Notes: generated by a model from the letters alone, not told the origin. Shown: positions 18,389 through 27,448, numbered from the stretch's first letter. The stretch: 64,000 nt of DNA from Streptomyces rhizosphaerihabitans (GCF_025399795.1 NZ_JAODTZ010000002.1:248001-312000); one strand, 5' to 3'. Made by a program: numbers and translations.

Positions 18389-19552
18389 TCACGTCGATCG
18401 ATACGGCTCGACGCCCGGCTCGATATCCGGTTCGGCACCCCGCTCGGCACCACCGAAACCGCCGTCCGGCGCGCCGGAGGCCACTGTGCCGAGGCTTGTA
18501 CCGGTTCCCGTACCGGTTCCCGTACCGGTGCCTGCCGCGCTGGTGCCTGCCGTACCGGCGTCCGACGGCCACCGGTAGTGGTGGTACGCGTGATGCGGCC
18601 CGAAGCCCATCCGGGCGTACAGCTCCCGGGCCCCGGTGTTGTCCGCCTCCACCTGGAGCCAGGCCGCCGAGGCGCCCTCCTCCAGGGCCCGGCCGGCCAG
18701 GGCGGCCATGACGGCGGTGGCGAGGCCCCGGCGGCGCCGGTCCGGGTCGACCTCGACGGCGGCGAAACCGGCCCAGCGGCCGTCCACCACACACCGTCCG
18801 ATCGCGGCCGGAGCCGCGCCCCCGGCGCCGGGCACCGTCGCGAACCACACCGAGGGGCCGCCACCCAGCACCTTCAGGGCCACGTCGCTCACTCCCTTGC
18901 GCTGGTAGCGGCCGAGCCACGCCTCGTCGGCCGTGCGGGAGAGCGTCACCTCGGGAGCCTCCCGGTCCGCGACCGGCGCGAGCGCGCCGATCCACAGTTC
19001 GGCGGTCACCTCACGCGCCCAGCCGCGCGCCTCCAGCTCCGCGCAGAGCAGCTCCTGCGTGCCTTCGGCGCCGGTGGTGGTCTGGACGTAGGCGGGCAGG
19101 TCACGAGCGGTGTACCAGTCGCGTACGTACGTCAGCGCCCGGTCGAGCGGCACGCCCGGGTCGCCCAGCGGCAGCACGGAGTTGGCGCGCCGGGTGAACC
19201 CGCCCGCCGCCCGCAGCTCCCAGCCGCCGAGCCGCTCGCTCTCCACCGGCGGCCAGGCCCGTGCCGCGACCCGCGCCAGCTCCTCGTAGGACGCCGCGGG
19301 TCCGCGCCGGCGCGCCGGGGCGGACGGTACGACCTTGGCCGCGACCAGTGAGGATTCCGCGATCCGGACACGCTCGCCGGTCCGTCGTGTGATCAGCAGC
19401 ACACCGTCGTCCCATGATGTGAGAACACCGACCGTATCGGTGAACTTCTCCACCGTGTCTCCGTCATTGATCAGGCGTCGTACCGAGACACGTTTTCCCA
19501 CGTCAGCAGCGGTGATGCGGACCTCAAGGCGGCCTGCAGCAGAGATTTCCAC
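18389..19552 (-). CDS. GNAT N-acetyltransferase, cg3035/Rv0428c type
   Basis: A 387-aa protein. The N-terminal ~75 residues form a small beta-rich SH3/Tudor-like module (VGKRVSVRRLINDG...GVLTSWDDGVLLITRRTGERVRI). The C-terminal GNAT fold contains the acetyl-CoA motif VEVDPDRRRRGLATAVM and the terminal LYARMGFGPHHAYHHYRW. This architecture matches the cg3035/Rv0428c group; the substrate is unknown. The last ~50 residues are low complexity, including alternating Gly-Thr encoded by a 12-bp tandem repeat at about 18498-18531. It is first in a likely two-gene minus-strand operon with the SirB1-like gene. Confidence 0.86.
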   Translation of the reverse strand: MEISAAGRLEVRITAADVGKRVSVRRLINDGDTVEKFTDTVGVLTSWDDGVLLITRRTGERVRIAESSLVAAKVVPSAPARRRGPAASYEELARVAARAWPPVESERLGGWELRAAGGFTRRANSVLPLGDPGVPLDRALTYVRDWYTARDLPAYVQTTTGAEGTQELLCAELEARGWAREVTAELWIGALAPVADREAPEVTLSRTADEAWLGRYQRKGVSDVALKVLGGGPSVWFATVPGAGGAAPAAIGRCVVDGRWAGFAAVEVDPDRRRRGLATAVMAALAGRALEEGASAAWLQVEADNTGARELYARMGFGPHHAYHHYRWPSDAGTAGTSAAGTGTGTGTGTGTSLGTVASGAPDGGFGGAERGAEPDIEPGVEPYRST

Positions 19553-19692
19553 AGGTCAGTTCACCCCTCCTGTTCGGATCATGCCCAAGAACGGAGATAC
19601 TAGGGGCGGGCATCGACGACGCCGCGCTCCCGCGCGCCAGGCGGCGGAGCCTACGGAGGCCCGCCAGCGCCCTATCGAGGAGGAACGACAGC

Positions 19693-20013
19693 GTGACCTA
19701 CGTCATCGCGCAGCCTTGTGTCGACGTCAAGGACAAGGCGTGCATCGAGGAGTGCCCGGTCGACTGCATCTACGAGGGCTCCCGGTCCTTGTACATCCAC
19801 CCGGACGAATGCGTCGACTGCGGAGCCTGTGAGCCGGTGTGCCCGGTCGAGGCGATCTTCTACGAGGACGACACTCCGGAAGAGTGGAAGGACTACTACA
19901 AGGCGAACGTCGAGTTCTTCGATGAGCTCGGCTCGCCCGGCGGCGCCAGCAAGCTCGGCCTGATCGAGCGCGACCACCCCTTCATCGCAGCGCTGTCGCC
20001 GCAGAACCAGTAA
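19693..20013 (+). CDS. fdxA: 7Fe-8S ferredoxin FdxA
   Basis: A 106-aa cytoplasmic electron carrier. The first cluster site is C9-x7-C17-x3-CP, and the [4Fe-4S] motif CVDCGACEPVCP follows around residues 38-50. The C-terminal extension EEWKDYYKANVEFFDELGSPGGASKLG is typical of actinobacterial FdxA/FdxC. GTG 19693 has a good GAGGAGG about 10 nt upstream. It is followed by its own terminator and then dapC; the fdxA-dapC order is conserved in actinobacteria. Confidence 0.95.
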   Translation: MTYVIAQPCVDVKDKACIEECPVDCIYEGSRSLYIHPDECVDCGACEPVCPVEAIFYEDDTPEEWKDYYKANVEFFDELGSPGGASKLGLIERDHPFIAALSPQNQ

Positions 20014-20031
20014 GCGGCCCGCATACGCGCC

Positions 20032-20081
20032 GCCTCGGTCCCGTACAGCTGATCGCTCCGATCGCCGTACGGGACCGAGGC
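20032..20081. terminator. Terminator after fdxA
   Basis: A perfect 15-bp inverted repeat (20032-20046 with 20067-20081) and 20-nt loop, between fdxA and dapC. Confidence 0.75.
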
Positions 20082-20168
20082 ATTTGCCGTATCAGCGCCG
20101 CAGCAGTCCGTGCAGCAGCCCGTATCCGCCGGTACGGGTCGTACGTACGAGAAAGTGAGCCCGATCCC

Positions 20169-21263
20169 GTGTCCGCAGTCTCCGACCGGCTTCCCACCTT
20201 CCCCTGGGACAAGCTGGAGCCCTACAAGGCGACCGCCGCCGCTCACCCGGGCGGCATCGTCGACCTGTCCGTCGGCACCCCGGTCGACCCGGTGCCCGAG
20301 CTGATCCAGAAAGCTCTGGTGGCGGCCGCGGACTCGCCCGGTTATCCCACGGTGTGGGGCACGCCCGAGCTGCGGGACGCGCTCACCGGCTGGGTCGAGC
20401 GACGGCTCGGCGCGCGGGACATCACCCACCGTCATGTGCTGCCCGTGGTCGGCTCCAAGGAACTGGTCGCCTGGCTGCCGACGCAGCTCGGCCTCGGCCC
20501 CGGCGACAAGGTCGCGTACCCGCGCCTCGCCTACCCGACGTACGAGGTCGGCGCACGGCTCGCACGGGCGGACCACGTGGTCTACGACGACCCGACGGAG
20601 CTGGACCCGACGGACCTGAAGCTGCTGTGGCTGAACTCCCCGTCGAACCCGACAGGCAGGGTCCTGTCCGCCGCGGAACTCGCCCGGATCGTCGCCTGGG
20701 CCCGCGAACACGGCATCCTCGTCTTCTCCGACGAGTGCTACATCGAGCTGGGCTGGGAGGCCGACCCGGTCTCGGTGCTGCACCCCGCCGTGTGCGGCGG
20801 CTCCTACGAGGGGATCGTCTCGGTCCACTCGCTCTCCAAGCGCTCGAACCTGGCCGGTTACCGCGCCGCGTTCCTCGCGGGCGACTCCGCCGTCCTCGGT
20901 GAGCTCCTCGCGATCCGCAAGCACGGCGGCATGATGACCTCCGCGCCGACCCAGGCCGCCGTGGTCGCGGCCCTCTCGGACGACACCCACGTCCGCGAAC
21001 AGCGCGACCGCTACGCCGCCCGCCGGACCGCCCTGCGCGACGCCCTCCTGAACCACGGTTTCCGCATCGAGCACAGCGAGGCGAGCCTCTACCTCTGGGC
21101 CACCCGGGACGAGTCCTGCTGGTCCACGGTGGCCCACCTGGCCGACCTGGGCATCCTGGTGGCCCCGGGCGACTTCTACGGCGAGGCGGGCGAGAACTTC
21201 GTCCGCGTGGCCCTCACCGCCTCGGACGAGCGCGTGGCGGCGGCGGTGGAACGCCTGCGGTAG
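20169..21263 (+). CDS. dapC: Succinyldiaminopimelate transaminase DapC
   Basis: PLP-dependent class I/II aminotransferase, 364 aa, forming N-succinyl-L,L-diaminopimelate in the lysine/peptidoglycan DAP pathway. The PLP-binding Lys is in SVHSLSKRSNLAGYR, and the substrate/PLP region WLNSPSNPTGRV is clear. The N-terminus (LPTFPWDKLEPYKATAAAHPGGIVDLSVGTP) is characteristic of actinobacterial DapC. The start is GTG 20169. dapE, encoding the following pathway step, lies 2 kb downstream in the same direction. Confidence 0.92.
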   Translation: MSAVSDRLPTFPWDKLEPYKATAAAHPGGIVDLSVGTPVDPVPELIQKALVAAADSPGYPTVWGTPELRDALTGWVERRLGARDITHRHVLPVVGSKELVAWLPTQLGLGPGDKVAYPRLAYPTYEVGARLARADHVVYDDPTELDPTDLKLLWLNSPSNPTGRVLSAAELARIVAWAREHGILVFSDECYIELGWEADPVSVLHPAVCGGSYEGIVSVHSLSKRSNLAGYRAAFLAGDSAVLGELLAIRKHGGMMTSAPTQAAVVAALSDDTHVREQRDRYAARRTALRDALLNHGFRIEHSEASLYLWATRDESCWSTVAHLADLGILVAPGDFYGEAGENFVRVALTASDERVAAAVERLR

Positions 21264-21279
21264 GCCGGTAGGGCGTAGC

Positions 21280-21322
21280 ACGACGGGGGTCCGGGGAACT
21301 CGCTTCCCCGGACCCCCGTCGT
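21280..21322. terminator. Bidirectional terminator between dapC and small secreted protein gene
   Basis: A perfect 18-bp GC-rich stem (21280-21297 with 21305-21322) and 7-nt loop between convergent genes. Confidence 0.85.
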
Positions 21323-21339
21323 CGTGCGCTCCCGCGGGA

Positions 21340-21741
21340 CTAGCCCAGCGGCAGGCCCTGCACCGGCAGCTGCCCGGTCGGCAGGCCGCCATGGGTCACG
21401 GCGTCCGTCGGCAGGCCGCCGACGGCCGCGGTCCTCGCGGTGTCACCGAGGAGGGCGCCGGCCTGTCCGGCCGCGCCCCCGGCCACCTTCTGCGCGGCGG
21501 GCGTGGCCTTCTTGGCGGCCTTCCCGCCGGACTTGCCGGCGGTCCCGGTGACGTTCTGCGCCGCTCCGTCGACGGTGTTGCCGACGTTCGCCCCGTCCAG
21601 GGCGGTCAGCCCGCCGAGGCTGGGGGCGGCCGGCAGGTCGGCAGCCGCGCAGGCGGAGCCGGCCGCGCCGACCACGGGCGCCGCTCCGGCCGCGACGAGC
21701 AGCACGACACGGGCGATCCGGCGGGTCAGGGGGAGGGACAT
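21340..21741 (-). CDS. Small secreted Ala/Gly-rich protein, unknown function
   Basis: A 133-aa protein from ATG 21741, preceded by a good AGGAG on its strand. A typical signal peptide (MSLPLTRRIARVVLLVAAG, then an Ala-rich h-region) ends near SACAAADLPA. The mature part is low complexity (TGTAGKSGGKAAKKATPAAQ; GGLPTDAVTHGGLPTGQLPVQGLPLG). Proteins of this kind are sometimes labelled ATP-binding in databases, but I see no Walker motif. It is probably exported to the cell wall; function unknown. A possible promoter lies at 21931-21960 on the same strand. Confidence 0.75.
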   Translation of the reverse strand: MSLPLTRRIARVVLLVAAGAAPVVGAAGSACAAADLPAAPSLGGLTALDGANVGNTVDGAAQNVTGTAGKSGGKAAKKATPAAQKVAGGAAGQAGALLGDTARTAAVGGLPTDAVTHGGLPTGQLPVQGLPLG

Positions 21742-22105
21742 GGTGCTCCTTAGACGGAAGAGAACGGGGAAGTGTCCTGCCGCGCCCGGCGGTCGGCCGG
21801 CTGGCCGCCGACCGGCCGCGTCACCCGATGCTGATCGTCTGAGGCGATCGTTCCGGGCTCGGACGCAGTGACTACCGCTCGAAGTCCGCGAAGGTTGCGG
21901 TGGCCCGCCGTAAAGAGTTGGCAATGTGTCGCATTATCGGTTGTGGATAAAAACGGGCAAACGATACCCGGCCGGATAGCCCGTGGAATCCCTGTGGGCC
22001 TTTGCTCTCAAGGGATTTCCCGGACGAGGGGGGTGAGTGCCCGAAAGCGCGCGCACATCGTCGGCCCGCAGGAGGCCGGGTCCTTCCAACGGGTGAGGGT
22101 CCGTA
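21742..22105. other. 364-bp intergenic region with minus-strand promoter
   Basis: No gene seen. It contains the probable promoter of the small secreted protein (21931-21960, minus strand), an AT-rich patch, and a weak 7-bp hairpin (21987-21993 with 22011-22017) that may end the transcript from 22106-23089. Confidence 0.5.
21931..21960 (-). promoter_or_regulatory. Putative HrdB-type promoter for small secreted protein
   Basis: On the minus strand TTGCCC (21960-21955), an 18-nt spacer and TAATGC (21936-21931) lie in an AT-rich patch. The expected start is near 21924, giving a leader of about 180 nt. Confidence 0.5.
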
Positions 22106-23089
22106 CTACTGCCCGGTCACGATCCGGACCTCGGCCGCGGCCTTCTTCGCCCCCGAACCGCCCTTCTCGTCGGCCGTGTGCCACGAGCTCTCCGAGGTCC
22201 CCGCGGTCCACTCGCGCCCTGCGTACGACACTCGATCGATGTGCAGGGCCGAGGAGTTGGCCACGGCCCAGTGCGCCAGCTCCCAGCCGCGGCGGACGAC
22301 CCCGGTCCCGGCGGTGGATTCCTCGCGCACGGGGACCGTCACGGTCCGGTCGGCGGCCTTCGGGGACGCCGGGGCGGCCGGTGCCGGCGACGCGGAGGAA
22401 CCCGCCGTACCCACGGTGGCGCCCGCCTCCTGGAGCACATCGCGACCGAAGTCCCGTGCGAGCGCGGCCCGCACCGGCGCAGGGCCGCCCGCCGGGGTCG
22501 CGGCCGGGCGCCCCTGGCAGGTCAGCGTGGCCGCAGCGCGGCCGGTCAGCGCGGCGGCGAGCAGGGTGGCGTCCGGCTCGTGCTTCGCGTACGCCTGCGG
22601 AAAGCCGCTGTGCTGGACACGCTGGGCGGCGACGGTGAGCGGCAGCCGCGAGTAGCCGGGCACCTTGGCCAGGTGTTCGTAGAAGACGCCCGCCGCGTAC
22701 GTCGGGTCCATGATCTGTTTTCTCGTGCCCCAGCCCTGCGACGGCCGCTGCTGGAACAGGCCGAGGGAGTCCCGGTCGCCGTGCTGGATGTTGCGCAGCC
22801 CCGACTCCTGGAGCGCCGTCGCGAGGGCGATGGCCACCGCGCGCTCGGGCATGTCCCGGGAGGTGCCGATGGCCGAGATCGTCGCCGCGTTCACCGCCTG
22901 TTCCGGGGTGAACTCGTACGACGCGCCGTCGCCGTTGCCGGAGACGACCTTGCACCGGGGCGCGCCCACGCCGCCGGTGAGGTACTGCACGCCGAGATAG
23001 CCCGCGATCGCGAACAGGACCGCGAGGGCCCCTCCGAAGCGAAGGAGGCGACGGCGGCGCCGGACAGGAGTGGGGGACGGCTCAGACAC
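22106..23089 (-). CDS. Membrane-anchored lysozyme-like protein
   Basis: About 327 aa from GTG 23089 (VSEPSPTPVRRRRRLLRFGG...); ATG 23170 would add 27 residues of low conservation value. RRRRRLLR precedes one membrane helix (GGALAVLFAIAGYLGVQYL), leaving the rest outside. The outer domain has a lysozyme-like ATALQESGLRNIQHGDRDSLGLFQQRPSQGWG block, with Glu in the position of the catalytic residue and the conserved SLGLFQQRPS stretch, so cleavage or binding of peptidoglycan is likely. Streptomyces relatives are often mislabelled as heavy-metal transporters. A divergent promoter region is shared with dapE. Confidence 0.78.
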   Translation of the reverse strand: MSEPSPTPVRRRRRLLRFGGALAVLFAIAGYLGVQYLTGGVGAPRCKVVSGNGDGASYEFTPEQAVNAATISAIGTSRDMPERAVAIALATALQESGLRNIQHGDRDSLGLFQQRPSQGWGTRKQIMDPTYAAGVFYEHLAKVPGYSRLPLTVAAQRVQHSGFPQAYAKHEPDATLLAAALTGRAAATLTCQGRPAATPAGGPAPVRAALARDFGRDVLQEAGATVGTAGSSASPAPAAPASPKAADRTVTVPVREESTAGTGVVRRGWELAHWAVANSSALHIDRVSYAGREWTAGTSESSWHTADEKGGSGAKKAAAEVRIVTGQ

Positions 23090-23204
23090 GCGTACAAGGT
23101 ACTGGAGACCGCTGTCGGCGATCTGTGGGGCTGTGGACAACGGGAGCGCGGCCGGGGGATACGACCGCATCAGGCTGTTTTCGGGCCCCCTCGGCCAGGC
23201 GCGC

Positions 23205-23217
23205 TAGGGTCGACGCC
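23205..23217 (+). promoter_or_regulatory. -10 box TAGGGT placed for leaderless dapE transcript
   Basis: TAGGGT (23205-23210) ends 7 nt before ATG 23218, and no Shine-Dalgarno sequence lies between, so transcription probably starts at or next to the start codon. Confidence 0.55.
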
Positions 23218-24297
23218 ATGGCCGACACCCCGCTTGACCTCACCCTGGACGCAGCCGAGCTCACCGCGCAGCTCGTCGACCTCCCCTCGGAGAGCGGCAA
23301 CGAGAAGCCGCTCGCGGACGCCGTCGAGGCCGCCCTGCGCGCCCTGCCGCATCTGGCGGTCGACCGGTACGGGAACAACGTCGTGGCACGCACGAACCTG
23401 GGCCGAGCCGAGCGGGTCGTGCTGGCCGGTCACATCGACACCGTGCCGATCGCCGGCAACGTGCCCTCCCGCCTCGACGAGAACGGCGTGCTGTGGGGCT
23501 GCGGCACCTGCGACATGAAGTCGGGCGTCGCGGTCCAGCTCCGTATCGCGGCCACCGTCCCCGAACCCAACCGGGACCTCACCTTCGTCTTCTACGACAA
23601 CGAAGAGGTCGCGGCCCATCTGAACGGGCTGAAGCATGTGTCCGAGGTCCACCCCGAATGGCTGCAGGGCGACTTCGCGGTCCTCCTGGAGCCCTCCGAC
23701 GGGCAGGTCGAGGGCGGCTGCCAGGGCACGCTGCGGGTGCTGCTGAGGACCAAGGGCGAACGCGCCCACTCAGCCCGCAGCTGGATGGGTTCGAACGCGA
23801 TCCACGCGGCCTCCCCGATCCTGGCCGCGCTGGCCGCGTACGAGCCGCGCTACCCGGTGATCGACGGCCTGGAGTACCGCGAGGGCCTGAACGCGGTGGG
23901 CATCTCGGGCGGTGTCGCCGGCAACGTCATCCCCGACGAGTGCGTCGTCACGGTCAACTTCCGCTACGCGCCCGACCGCACCGAGGAGGAGGCGATCGAG
24001 CACGTCCGCGAGGTCTTCGCCGACTGCGGCGTGGACGAGTTCGTGATCGACGACCACAGCGGTGCCGCCCTACCCGGCCTCTCCCACCCGGCCGCCGTCG
24101 CGTTCATCGAGGCGGTGGGGGGCACCCCGCAGCCCAAGTACGGCTGGACGGACGTCTCCCGCTTCAGCGGCCTCGGCGTTCCGGCGGTCAACTACGGCCC
24201 CGGCAATCCCCACTTGGCGCACAAGCGGGACGAACGGGTGGAAACGGCCAAGATCCTTGCGGGCGAGCAGCGACTGCGCGACTGGCTCACCGCCTGA
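23218..24297 (+). CDS. dapE: Succinyl-diaminopimelate desuccinylase DapE
   Basis: Zinc M20-family amidohydrolase, 359 aa, releasing L,L-DAP from its succinyl form for lysine and cell-wall synthesis. The metal/catalytic residues are visible: His-Asp in VLAGHIDTVP, bridging Asp in GTCDMKSG, catalytic Glu pair in YDNEEVAA, and the C-terminal His in GPGNPHLAHKRDE. The dimerisation insert (AHSARSWMGSNAIHAASPILAAL) is intact. The region upstream indicates a leaderless mRNA. dapC lies 2 kb upstream, and in M. tuberculosis dapE also precedes LOG and folP2 genes. Confidence 0.94.
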   Translation: MADTPLDLTLDAAELTAQLVDLPSESGNEKPLADAVEAALRALPHLAVDRYGNNVVARTNLGRAERVVLAGHIDTVPIAGNVPSRLDENGVLWGCGTCDMKSGVAVQLRIAATVPEPNRDLTFVFYDNEEVAAHLNGLKHVSEVHPEWLQGDFAVLLEPSDGQVEGGCQGTLRVLLRTKGERAHSARSWMGSNAIHAASPILAALAAYEPRYPVIDGLEYREGLNAVGISGGVAGNVIPDECVVTVNFRYAPDRTEEEAIEHVREVFADCGVDEFVIDDHSGAALPGLSHPAAVAFIEAVGGTPQPKYGWTDVSRFSGLGVPAVNYGPGNPHLAHKRDERVETAKILAGEQRLRDWLTA

Positions 24298-24447
24298 CGC
24301 GCACAGGCGTACCTGCCGGCGGTTCATGGCGGACATGCCGACGTCCCCCCGCCGTAACCAGCGGAGATCTACTCTGGGGCGGAGCGACCTTCCCCCGCAC
24401 CGGCTCACGGCCGGAGCGGGGGAGATCCGTACGCGGAGGGAGTGGAC

Positions 24448-25206
24448 ATGGCTACTGGCGACCCGAGGGGCAAGAAGCGGCCACCGGAGGAGCAGCGGCT
24501 GGGACCGGTGCTGCGCAGGCGGGATCAGGTCCAGGCGAGCACCACGGACCAGCGGCTGCTGGACGCGGGCGGCCCCTCCGACTGGGTGCACACCGATCCC
24601 TGGCGTGTTCTGCGCATCCAGTCCGAGTTCATCGAAGGCTTCGGCACGCTGGCCGAACTCCCGCCCGCGATCAGTGTGTTCGGCTCGGCCCGGACACCCG
24701 TGGACTCGCCCGAGTACGAGGCGGGAGTCGCTCTCGGCCGGGGCCTGGTCGAGGCCGGGTTCGCGGTGATCACCGGCGGTGGACCGGGTGCCATGGAAGC
24801 CGCCAACAAGGGTGCCTGCGAGGCGAAGGGCATCTCCGTCGGCCTCGGTATCGAGCTCCCCTTCGAGCAGGGGCTGAACCAGTACGTCGACATCGGCCTG
24901 AACTTCCGGTACTTCTTCGTCCGGAAGATGATGTTCGTCAAGTACGCACAAGGGTTCGTTGTATTGCCGGGCGGCCTCGGCACCCTCGATGAACTCTTCG
25001 AGGCGCTCACGCTGGTCCAGACCCAGAAGGTGACCCGCTTCCCGATCGTCCTCTTCGGGACGGAGTACTGGGGCGGTCTCGTCGACTGGCTCAAGAACAC
25101 CCTCATCGCTCAGGGCAAGGCCTCGGAGAAGGATCTGATGCTGTTCCACCTGACCGACGACGTGGACGAAGCGGTGGCCCTGGTCTCGAAGGAGGCCGGC
25201 CGCTAG
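24448..25206 (+). CDS. LOG-family (TIGR00730) Rossmann-fold protein
   Basis: A 252-aa protein with the LOG signature: nucleotide-binding GGGPGAMEAANKGACEAKG and PGGLGTLDELFEALTLVQ (the PGGxGTxxE motif). The family includes cytokinin-activating nucleoside 5'-monophosphate phosphoribohydrolases and nucleotide hydrolases; in bacteria the physiological substrate is often unknown. ATG 24448 lies 7 nt after CGGAGGG (24434-24440), better than GTG 24442. The 5' leader has a 12-bp hairpin with one mismatch at 24392-24422. Orthologue by position of Rv1205. Confidence 0.88.
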   Translation: MATGDPRGKKRPPEEQRLGPVLRRRDQVQASTTDQRLLDAGGPSDWVHTDPWRVLRIQSEFIEGFGTLAELPPAISVFGSARTPVDSPEYEAGVALGRGLVEAGFAVITGGGPGAMEAANKGACEAKGISVGLGIELPFEQGLNQYVDIGLNFRYFFVRKMMFVKYAQGFVVLPGGLGTLDELFEALTLVQTQKVTRFPIVLFGTEYWGGLVDWLKNTLIAQGKASEKDLMLFHLTDDVDEAVALVSKEAGR

Positions 25207-25354
25207 GGTCCGCGCCCGAGGCCCGACGGGCCCACGCCTCGACGGGCCGAGGCGTACGGGAAGGCGGCTCTCCCGAGTCAGCCTCTCCCGTGCGCCGTGC
25301 GCCGTGCGACCGAGCGGTCCGCGCACCCGCGGCCCGCACCCCGCGGTCCGTCCG

Positions 25355-26215
25355 CTACGCCAGCCCGCGCCGGGCCACCGCCGGCGGCCGGTGTCCGGCG
25401 ATCGACGTCACCATGTCCAGCACCTGACGCGTCTCCGCGACCTCGTGGACGCGGTACACCTGCGCTCCCAGCCACGCCGAGACGGCGGTCGTCGCCAGCG
25501 TCCCGACGACCCGCTCCTTGACCGGCTTGTCGAGCGTCTCGCCCACGAAGTCCTTGTTGGAGAGGGAGACGAGAACCGGCCACCCGGTGGAGACCATCTC
25601 TCCGAGCCGCCGCGTCGCCTCCAGACTGTGCCGGGTGTTCTTCCCGAAGTCGTGCCCGGGATCGATGAGCACCGACTCGCGGGGCACCCCGAGGGCTACC
25701 GCGCGCTCCGCCAGACCGAGCGTGACCCGCAGGATGTCGGTCATCACGTCGTCGTAAGCGATCCGGTGCGGACGCGTCCGCGGTTCGGACTCCCCGGCGT
25801 GCGTGCACACCAGTCCCACCCGGTACCGGGCGGCCACCTCGGCCAGCCGCGGGTCCACCCCGCCCCAGGCGTCGTTGAGCAGATCGGCACCGGCCTCGCA
25901 GACCGCCTCGCCGACCTCGTGCCGCCAGGTGTCGACGCTGATGATCACGTCCGGGAAGCGGCGGCGCACCTCGGCGACGAAACCGACCGTCCGGCGTGCC
26001 TCCTCCTCGGCGGTCACCTCCTCGCCCGGTCCGGCCTTGACCCCGCCGATGTCGATGATGGCGGCGCCCTCGGACACCGCCTGCTCCACGCGCGCGAGGG
26101 CCGGCTCGTCGCGGAAGGTGGCTCCTTGGTCGTAGAAGGAGTCCGGGGTCCGGTTCACGATCGCCATGATCACCGGCTCGTGCGCGTCGAATTCACGCCT
26201 GCCCAGCCTGAGCAT
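25355..26215 (-). CDS. folP2: Dihydropteroate synthase homologue, FolP2 type
   Basis: A 286-aa TIM-barrel pterin-binding family protein. The N-terminal motif reads MAIVNRTPDSFYDQGATF rather than the classic NVTPDSFSDGG. Further blocks are AIIDIGGVKAGPGEE, IISVDTWRHEVGEA, LLNDAWGGVD and IDPGHDFGKNTRHSLE. These variants match the FolP2 paralogue (Rv1207), which has been reported to lack measurable dihydropteroate synthase activity, so folate synthesis should not be assumed. No folB, folK or folE gene is nearby. The context with dapE, LOG and tag copies the mycobacterial FolP2 locus. Confidence 0.85.
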   Translation of the reverse strand: MLRLGRREFDAHEPVIMAIVNRTPDSFYDQGATFRDEPALARVEQAVSEGAAIIDIGGVKAGPGEEVTAEEEARRTVGFVAEVRRRFPDVIISVDTWRHEVGEAVCEAGADLLNDAWGGVDPRLAEVAARYRVGLVCTHAGESEPRTRPHRIAYDDVMTDILRVTLGLAERAVALGVPRESVLIDPGHDFGKNTRHSLEATRRLGEMVSTGWPVLVSLSNKDFVGETLDKPVKERVVGTLATTAVSAWLGAQVYRVHEVAETRQVLDMVTSIAGHRPPAVARRGLA

Positions 26216-26388
26216 CCCCTGTGACCTCTCCCAGTAAGTCGCACTGATAAGCCGCCTGCGACCTTAACTGCCAGACTCGCATGGCACGATCGGAGCCTGA
26301 CACTTCCAGCGTCAGACTGCCTTCGTCAGCACCAGTACTTTCGCGCCGACGCGACCCGCGCCGGCACCAGAGCGTGGGGACCTCAGCG

Positions 26389-26739
26389 ATGTTCATGTTC
26401 TTGTTCCTGGTCGTCGCACTCGCCGTCGTGGTCGCCGCGGTCACCCTGTCCGTGGTGGGCGGCGGTGAGAGCACGCCCCTTCCCGACGCCGAGCCCGAGC
26501 GGCTGCGCGACCCGCTGCCCTACGACCGTCCGGTGCACAAGGGCGACGTGGACGCGCTGCGCTTCGCCGTCACCGTGCGCGGTTACCGCATGGCGGACGT
26601 CGACGACGCGCTCGGCCGTCTGGGCGCCGAGATCGGTGAGCGGGACGCCCGGATCGCCGACCTGGAGGCCGCGCTCGCCGGCGCCCGCGCGGCGAGCCAC
26701 CCCACCTCGCTGCGCAAGCACCCGGAGGACGAGCAGTGA
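26389..26739 (+). CDS. Small membrane protein with DivIVA-like domain (Rv1209-like)
   Basis: A 116-aa protein from ATG 26389 (GGGGACC upstream). One hydrophobic helix (MFMFLFLVVALAVVVAAVTLSVV) begins at the N-terminus. A proline/acidic linker follows, then a DivIVA-like segment (LRFAVTVRGYRMADVDDALGRLGAEIGERDARIADLEAALAGAR) ending in a short coiled coil. The FxxxxRGYRxxDVDxxL pattern is that of actinobacterial DivIVA-domain proteins involved in polar or envelope organisation; function here is unknown. It overlaps tag by 4 bp. Confidence 0.82.
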   Translation: MFMFLFLVVALAVVVAAVTLSVVGGGESTPLPDAEPERLRDPLPYDRPVHKGDVDALRFAVTVRGYRMADVDDALGRLGAEIGERDARIADLEAALAGARAASHPTSLRKHPEDEQ

Positions 26740-27317
26740 GCGACGCGCTCGCCGGACCCGACGGCGCCCTGCGCTGCCCCTGGGCGCTGTCCACCGAGGA
26801 CTACGTGGCCTATCACGACGAGGAGTGGGGCCGGGCGGTCCACGGCGACGACGCGCTCTACGAGCGGCTGTGCCTGGAGGCCTTCCAGTCGGGGCTGTCC
26901 TGGATCACCATCCTGCGCCGCCGGTCCGGCTTCCGCGCCGCCTTCGCGGACTTCGAGATCGCCCGGGTGGCGACGTTCACGGAGGCCGACGAGGAGCGCC
27001 TGCTCGCCGATCCGGGGATCATCCGCAACGGCGCCAAGATCCGGGCGACCGTCGCCAACGCGCGCGTGCTGACCGACTGGGCCCCGGGCGAGCTGGACGA
27101 GCTGATCTGGTCCTTCGCCCCCGACCCCGCCTCCCGGCCGGTCCCGGAGAGGCTCTCCGACGTACCGGCCGTCACCGAGGAGTCGACCGCCCTCTCCAAG
27201 GCCCTCAAAAAGCGCGGCATCCGCTTCGTGGGCCCGACGACGGCGTACGCCCTGATGCAGGCGTGCGGCCTGGTGAACGACCACCTGGCGGACTGCGCGG
27301 TGCGCAACACCGGGTGA
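26736..27317 (+). CDS. tag: DNA-3-methyladenine glycosylase I
   Basis: A 193-aa HhH-superfamily base-excision enzyme that removes 3-methyladenine from DNA. Tag hallmarks are present: CPWA near the N-terminus, YHDEEWGR, the EAFQSGLSWITIL segment with the catalytic-pocket Glu, and the zinc-site His/Cys in the C-terminal GLVNDHLADCAV. GTG 26736 overlaps the upstream gene (GTGA). Corresponds in position to Rv1210. Confidence 0.93.
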   Translation: MSDALAGPDGALRCPWALSTEDYVAYHDEEWGRAVHGDDALYERLCLEAFQSGLSWITILRRRSGFRAAFADFEIARVATFTEADEERLLADPGIIRNGAKIRATVANARVLTDWAPGELDELIWSFAPDPASRPVPERLSDVPAVTEESTALSKALKKRGIRFVGPTTAYALMQACGLVNDHLADCAVRNTG

Positions 27318-27448
27318 TGGGGGGACCCCTTCAACGGCGCGGGGAGCGCCGCGCAGGCCACGAGAAGTACTCGGGACCGCAGGACGGCAAGGATCCCGCG
27401 AGCGGCGTCGCGGGCCATGGGCGGGCCGCGACGCACGCTCCCGGTCCG

